Below are positions 31,054 to 34,999 of a stretch of DNA of 34,999 bases, one piece after another (the stretch's first letter is position 1; each line of letters begins with the position of its first letter). Source of the stretch: Kineosphaera limosa NBRC 100340. Lineage in GTDB: Bacteria; Actinomycetota; Actinomycetes; Actinomycetales; Dermatophilaceae. A program made the position numbers and the translations under genes. The notes under the pieces are model-generated. The model had not been told where the DNA came from. It worked only from the letters and a program-made list of their open reading frames with translations, and did no database searches. The stretch is taken from assembly GCF_000298215.1 (NCBI RefSeq), contig NZ_BAHD01000002.1:1-34999 (forward strand), in the 5' to 3' direction.

Positions 31054-31929
31054 ATGAGTAACCCGGTCTTCGACCGCATCGACAAAGTCAGCAGCAGCGG
31101 GGGTTACGCGACTTTCGACTCGCGAGGCCAGGCACCCCGGCAGACCCCGCAGCAGGGGCAGCCCCAGTACGGGCAGTACGGCCAGCCGCAGGACATGAGC
31201 TCGCAGCAGCTCAACGACATGTACAACCAGCCGTCCGCGAGCGCGGTGCAGGCCGGCCGTGTGACCGTCGACGACGTGGTGATGAAGGCCCTCGGCCTGT
31301 TCGGCATCATGCTCGTCGTCGCCTGCGCCGTCGCGTTCGTCGTGCCGGCCATGAGCCCCGTCATCATCCTCCCGGCGATCCTCGGCTCCCTCGGCCTCGG
31401 CCTCTTCATCGCCTTCAAGAAGACGATCAGCGTGCCGCTGATCGTGGCCTACGCCGTCTTCCAGGGCCTGCTCGTCGGGTCCGTGACGACGGTGTACGGC
31501 AACCGGTTCGGCGACCAGCTCATCACCACAGCCGTCGTGGCGACGCTGTCGGTCTTCGTCGCGATGTTCGCCGGCTGGAAGTTCGGCCTGGTCAAGGTGA
31601 CCAGCAAGTCCCGCCGGATCTTCACGCTGGCGATCTTCGGCTACCTGATCTTCGCGGTGGCCAACTTCGTCGCGGCCTGGGCGTTCGGCGCCAACGAGGG
31701 CTGGGGCTTCTTCGGCTTCGGCTCGCCGATCTCCATCGGCATCTCGATCCTGGCCGTCGGCCTGGCCTCGTACTCCCTGGCCATGGACTTCGACTCCATC
31801 GACCGGGCGGTCGAGGCGCAGCTGCCGCAGCAGTACAGCTGGCTGCTCGCGCACGGCCTGCTGGTCACCGTCGTCTGGTTGTACCTGGAGATCCTGCGCC
31901 TGCTCGCGCAGCTGCAGGGCCGCGACTGA
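31054..31929 (+). CDS. Bax inhibitor-1/YccA family membrane protein
   Basis: A 291-residue integral membrane protein. A Gln/Gly/Pro-rich cytosolic tail (1-70; PRQTPQQGQPQYGQYGQPQ) precedes seven predicted spans, beginning at DVVMKALGLFGIMLVVACAVAF. Helix content and motifs such as VPLIVAYAVFQGLLVGSVT and SLAMDFDSIDRAVE in the late part (the acidic pore pair of the family) match the Bax inhibitor-1/YccA group of calcium-leak or stress-linked membrane proteins, and more closely the actinobacterial branch. Function in bacteria is poorly defined. The ATG at 31054 has GAGAGG about 12 nt upstream; the longer frame is rejected. It is preceded by the tRNA gene and followed within 1 bp by a small gene. 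Confidence 0.93.
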   Translation: MSNPVFDRIDKVSSSGGYATFDSRGQAPRQTPQQGQPQYGQYGQPQDMSSQQLNDMYNQPSASAVQAGRVTVDDVVMKALGLFGIMLVVACAVAFVVPAMSPVIILPAILGSLGLGLFIAFKKTISVPLIVAYAVFQGLLVGSVTTVYGNRFGDQLITTAVVATLSVFVAMFAGWKFGLVKVTSKSRRIFTLAIFGYLIFAVANFVAAWAFGANEGWGFFGFGSPISIGISILAVGLASYSLAMDFDSIDRAVEAQLPQQYSWLLAHGLLVTVVWLYLEILRLLAQLQGRD

Positions 31930-31930
31930 C

Positions 31931-32245
31931 ATGATCGATGATCCGGTGCCGCCCGCGGCCCGGAGAGAACTGGAGCGCCTGGCTCGGCGGTGGCAACAGC
32001 TACCGCTCGACCGGGCGCTCCGGTGCGTCCCGGCCGTACACGCGCTGGCTCAGCGCTTCGCTGACCAGGCCGTAGCGCCGAGCCTCACCGGCGACCGGCT
32101 CCCCGACCTCGGCCCGGCCGTGGTCATCGATCAGCTCATCGTCACCACCCACGACCTCGCTGCCGCCAGGGCGGCAACCCCGACTGCGGAGCCGACCGTG
32201 GATATCGCCGCGGAGCTCGCCGCGCTGCGCCGCGACATCGGGTGA
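31931..32245 (+). CDS. Small hypothetical protein
   Basis: A 104-residue soluble, helical protein starting with an ATG 1 bp after the stop of the Bax-inhibitor-like gene, so it is probably co-transcribed and translated by re-initiation. Segments such as RRELERLARRWQQLPLDRAL and VPAVHALAQRFADQAV are amphipathic helices; PDLGPAVVIDQLIVTTHDL follows, and the end (VDIAAELAALRRDIG) is again helical. There is no signal peptide or cysteine cluster. I do not recognise a family, but the coding-like GC pattern and close spacing argue it is real. Confidence 0.65.
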   Translation: MIDDPVPPAARRELERLARRWQQLPLDRALRCVPAVHALAQRFADQAVAPSLTGDRLPDLGPAVVIDQLIVTTHDLAAARAATPTAEPTVDIAAELAALRRDIG

Positions 32246-32277
32246 CCTCCCGCGGGAGCGGGACACACCTCAGCGCA

Positions 32278-32347
32278 ACGGGACACGGCCTGACCCGACT
32301 GAGCACACCCGATGCCGTGTGTCCGGTCGGGTTTGCCTGTGTCCCGT
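32278..32347. terminator. Long three-tier hairpin between convergent genes
   Basis: Outer arms ACGGGACAC (32278-32286) and GTGTCCCGT (32339-32347) are perfect 9-bp. Inside them GGC/GCC and ACCCGAC (32293-32299)/GTCGGGT (32326-32332) pair, and inside these CACAC (32304-32308)/GTGTG (32317-32321). Together they give a nearly continuous 70-nt cruciform. It lies between the stops of the small gene (32245) and the thiolase gene (32399). A bidirectional terminator is the likely role, but the length and tiers are unusual. Confidence 0.6.
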
Positions 32348-32398
32348 GGCGCGGGACTGTGCTCGGTGGTGCTGGGCGGAGTCGGCGGGCCGCCGGGG

Positions 32399-33622
32399 TC
32401 AGCTCAGCCGCTCGAGGATGATCGCCATGCCCTGACCGCCGCCGACGCACATCGTCTCCAGCCCGAACTGTCCGTCGCGGGAGGCCAGGCCGTTGAGCAG
32501 CGTCGTCGTGATGCGCGCGCCGGTGCTGCCGAACGGGTGGCCCAGGGCGATGGCGCCGCCGTGCACGTTGAGCTTGTCGACGTCCATCTCGAGGTCGTCG
32601 GCCGACGGCAGCACCTGCGCGGCGAACGCTTCGTTGATCTCGTACAGGTCGATGTCGCCGATCGACATGCCGGCGCGCTTGAGTGCCTCCCGGCTGGCCT
32701 CCACCGGTCCCAGGCCCATGATCTCCGGAGAGAGCCCGCTCACCCCGGTCGAGACGATGCGCGCCAGGGGCGTCAGGCCGAGCTCCTTGGCGCGGATGTC
32801 GCTCATGATGACCACCGCGGCCGCGCCGTCGTTGAGCGGACAGCAGTTGCCGGCCGTCACCGTGCCGTGCTCGCGGAAGACCGGCTGCAACTGCGCGATC
32901 TTCTCCAGGGTGACCCCGGCGCGCGGCCCGTCATCGGTCGAGATCACGGTGCCGTCGTCGAGGGTGATCGGCGCGATCTCGCGGGCGAAGAAGCCGTCGG
33001 CGATCGCCTGCTCCGCGCGGTTCTGGCTGCGCACGGCCCACTCGTCCTGTCGCTCCCGGGATACCCCTCGCAGCGTCGCCACGTTCTCGGCGGTCTGGCC
33101 CATCGCGAGGTACACGTCGGGCAGCAGACCCTCCTCGCGGGGATCGGTCCAGGTGCGGTTCTGAGCGGCGATCTGCGCGCTGCGCTGCTGCGCGTCGGCG
33201 AACGCCGGGGCCCGCCACCCCTCTCGGGACAGCCCGGTGCCGCTCAGGTCGGGAAAGCGCGAGACGCACTCGATACCCGCGCTGACGAACACATCGCCCT
33301 CGCCGGCCTTGATGGCGTGAAACGCCATCCGGCTCGTCTGGACGGAGGAGGCGCAGAATCTGTTGACGGTGCTCGCCGGCACGTCGTCCAGGCCGAGGCG
33401 CACCGTGACGACCCGCGCCATGTTCGACCCCTGCTCGGCCCACGGCTCGGCGCACCCCAGGTACAGGTCGTCGATCGTGTGCGGGTCGAGTGCGGGCACC
33501 TTGTCGAGCGCAGCGGCGATGACCTGCCGCGACAGCTCGACGGGGTGCATGGAGGCCAGGGACCCCTTGACCGCGCGCCCGATCGGGCTGCGGGCGGTCG
33601 CGACGATGACTGCTTCGGGCAC
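32399..33622 (-). CDS. Thiolase (acetyl-CoA acyltransferase)
   Basis: A 407-residue thiolase. The nucleophile Cys is C90 in VNRFCASSVQT. Other active-site landmarks are NCCPLNDGAAAVV, YEINEAFAAQV, GGAIALGHPFGSTGAR (H362) and CVGGGQG (C392). It degrades or condenses acyl-CoA with acetyl-CoA, most probably in fatty-acid beta-oxidation; chain-length preference cannot be read. The GTG at 33622 has GGAGG 5 nt upstream. The DNA upstream holds a palindrome overlapping a possible -10 element (TAGCAT), which suggests repression by a TetR/GntR-type regulator of lipid metabolism (inference). No partner beta-oxidation gene is next to it in this window. Confidence 0.94.
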   Translation of the reverse strand: MPEAVIVATARSPIGRAVKGSLASMHPVELSRQVIAAALDKVPALDPHTIDDLYLGCAEPWAEQGSNMARVVTVRLGLDDVPASTVNRFCASSVQTSRMAFHAIKAGEGDVFVSAGIECVSRFPDLSGTGLSREGWRAPAFADAQQRSAQIAAQNRTWTDPREEGLLPDVYLAMGQTAENVATLRGVSRERQDEWAVRSQNRAEQAIADGFFAREIAPITLDDGTVISTDDGPRAGVTLEKIAQLQPVFREHGTVTAGNCCPLNDGAAAVVIMSDIRAKELGLTPLARIVSTGVSGLSPEIMGLGPVEASREALKRAGMSIGDIDLYEINEAFAAQVLPSADDLEMDVDKLNVHGGAIALGHPFGSTGARITTTLLNGLASRDGQFGLETMCVGGGQGMAIILERLS

Positions 33623-33684
33623 TGGTGCCTCCAGGGGTTGCGGGCAGGCGTGGCGCCGACGATCGGTCGGCCCCTGGCGATGCT

Positions 33685-33706
33685 AGCGCCGTGGGGCCAT
33701 GGCGCT
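33685..33706. promoter_or_regulatory. Palindrome next to a -10-like element upstream of thiolase
   Basis: AGCGCC (33685-33690) and GGCGCT (33701-33706) are perfect 6-bp arms, extended by an inner TGG/CCA pair. It ends about 60 bp before the thiolase start. On the minus strand, TAGCAT (33681-33686) overlaps the palindrome edge and could be the -10 element, giving a leader of about 50 nt. A second small repeat, CCGAC/GTCGG (33656-33670), lies in that leader. A dimeric repressor site is likely. Confidence 0.5.
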
Positions 33707-33880
33707 TGGACGCAACCACCGCTCAATACCCGTGTGCAATCCCACTCCGTCCGGTGTTGCGCCCCTACGGCCTGGGGTTGCGGTGTGCTGAAGTCGCCCG
33801 CGGGGATGCCGATGGGAAGCCGCCGGGTCCGGTCCCGGTACCTCGGGAGTGCCCGGGAAAGGATGCCCGGTGAAGACGTC

Positions 33881-34999
33881 ATGAGCGCCAATCTGTCGCT
33901 AGGCCCCCTCGTGCCCGACGGCGGCCGCGGGTTGAGCCCCGGCTTGCAGCGCTGGCTGGAGGCGGTGCGCGGCGGGGGGACCAGCAGCTCACCGGCCGGG
34001 GCGCTGCGGACCCAGCCCACCGCGACCGCGTTGGCGACGGCCGCGGGCGCCACGATCGCCGCGGCGGGAGCGGCCCAGGCAGCCCGGATCTTGGCGCAGG
34101 ATGCGGCGGAAACGCCTGGCTCGGGCGACGCCGGCCGGGTCCGCCCCAGCCTGGACCGCCAAGCCCTCGACGCGCACGCCGCCGTCGGTGAGCTGGAGGC
34201 GCGCCGGCAGACGTTCGGCACCCTCGAGCGGGTGTTCACCGAGGCCAACCGGTCCACCTCCGCCGTCGAAACTCTCGAGGAGGCCGCCCGCCGCCGCCGC
34301 AATCGGCAGCGGGACCAGAGGGTCGAGCTGACCCGCTCCGCCGAGCAGGCCGCCCAGCAGCAGGCCCTCGCGCGGGACAGCGGCACCGCCCGTCGGGCCG
34401 AGGTCGTGGCCGCGGCCGCGCCAGTGGTCGACGCGGCCACCGCCGCTGCCCGCCCACCCGCGCCCCCGGTGGATGTCGCGGTGGCGGCGACCAGCGACGC
34501 CGCCCGCGAACTGAGCCGCACCGCGGACCGCCTGGAGACCCTGCGGATGCAATCCGTGGCAGCCATCCGGGCCACCGCCGGGCGCGTCGACTCCCTCGCT
34601 CAGGAGATCGCCTCCGCGGACCGCCGGTCGAAGATGGAGCAGCGCCGCGCCGACGCGGCGCAGGCCGACCGGGCCGCCGATCGCCGGGATGTCCGTCGTG
34701 ATGTGGCCGCCCGCGAGCTCGTGCGACTCACCGGCGCGCACGTACAGGTGCAGGACGATGGGGCCCTGCGCGTCGAGCTCGGTGGCCGCGCCCTGGTCGA
34801 CGCCGCGGGCGTGCACTCGCTCACCGTCGCCGACCCCGACGACACCGGCCAGGCCCCCAACGACGCCACGACCGTGCCGTCCCAGGAGCCCGTCGAGACC
34901 ACCGGGGGAGGCGCTGGGGCCGACCGGGAAGCCGTGGCCGCGCGCGAAGCCGAGCGGCGCGAGCGCGGCACCCGGGGCACGGACCCAGGGGCGGACCGG
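33881..34999 (+). CDS. Ala/Arg-rich coiled-coil protein of unknown function (3' end outside window)
   Basis: The frame is open from the ATG at 33881 to the window end, giving 373 codons without stop. The first 60 residues are Gly/Ala/Pro rich (ANLSLGPLVPDGGRGLSPGL), then Ala-rich (ATALATAAGATIAAAGAAQAA). From about residue 85 to 290 the sequence is helical and charged with heptad character (ALDAHAAVGELEARRQTF, LEEAARRRRNRQRDQRVEL, ADRLETLRMQSVAAIRATAG), suggesting long coiled coils. Then a short strand-rich part (VRLTGAHVQVQDDGALRVEL) and an acidic disordered tail follow. No membrane span or signal peptide is seen. An in-frame ATG at 33863 is an alternative start; the ribosome site is weak for both. 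I do not recognise a family. Confidence 0.72.
   Translation, partial: MSANLSLGPLVPDGGRGLSPGLQRWLEAVRGGGTSSSPAGALRTQPTATALATAAGATIAAAGAAQAARILAQDAAETPGSGDAGRVRPSLDRQALDAHAAVGELEARRQTFGTLERVFTEANRSTSAVETLEEAARRRRNRQRDQRVELTRSAEQAAQQQALARDSGTARRAEVVAAAAPVVDAATAAARPPAPPVDVAVAATSDAARELSRTADRLETLRMQSVAAIRATAGRVDSLAQEIASADRRSKMEQRRADAAQADRAADRRDVRRDVAARELVRLTGAHVQVQDDGALRVELGGRALVDAAGVHSLTVADPDDTGQAPNDATTVPSQEPVETTGGGAGADREAVAAREAERRERGTRGTDPGADR

Overview
The window comes from a high-GC Gram-positive bacterium, almost certainly an actinobacterium of the Micrococcales (a Dermatophilaceae/Dermacoccaceae-like member is a guess). Reasons: very high GC with strong third-position GC bias, many GTG starts, GTGA/ATGA start-stop overlaps, a 13E12-type HNH nuclease tail, and the core order mazG ... 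eno - ftsB/divIC-like - DUF501 - ppx, which is typical of Actinobacteria. Leucine TTA codons are almost absent; I found only two in frame in the annotated genes.

Layout. (1) 1-432: C-terminal end of an HNH endonuclease. (2) 520-4631, minus strand: a tightly overlapping operon of two GT4 glycosyltransferases around a VTT/DedA-type membrane protein, ending in an AcuI/YhdH-type reductase. The second GT4 resembles diacylglycerol glucosyltransferases, so glycolipid synthesis is likely. (3) 4862-6143: a 46-residue Cys-rich protein, divergent from a membrane-anchored endonuclease/exonuclease/phosphatase protein. (4) 6224-18951: an extracellular polysaccharide region with four GT2 glycosyltransferases, a core-2/I-branching-like transferase, a Wzx-like flippase, a polytopic GT-C- or polymerase-like membrane protein, and two related exported GH16 glycanases, one carrying two malectin-like domains. 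(5) 19412-20902: a SurA_N-like lipoprotein and MazG. (6) 20939-24321: an accessory island with an exported mannose-type bulb lectin, an exported four-cysteine protein of unknown function, a transmembrane Ser/Thr kinase and an FHA-winged-helix protein overlapping the kinase gene. It interrupts the usual mazG-eno neighbourhood. (7) 24478-32245: PLP aminotransferase, enolase, FtsB/DivIC-like protein, DUF501, a small coiled-coil membrane protein, exopolyphosphatase, type 5 uracil-DNA glycosylase, an unusual 74-nt tRNA with anticodon TAA, a Bax-inhibitor-1-like protein and a small conserved-looking protein. (8) 32399-34999: a thiolase with a palindrome in its upstream region, then an Ala/Arg-rich coiled-coil protein cut by the window end.

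How they may work together: regions 2 and 4 look like one cell-envelope glycoconjugate neighbourhood (lipid glycosylation, repeat-unit assembly, export, remodelling by secreted GH16). In the island, the kinase and the FHA-wHTH protein form a candidate phospho-signalling pair. The adjacent exported lectin and secreted protein, whose shared promoter region holds two palindromes with TGACA/TGTCA half-sites, are candidate outputs; this link is inference. Region 7 is housekeeping (glycolysis, division, polyphosphate, DNA repair).
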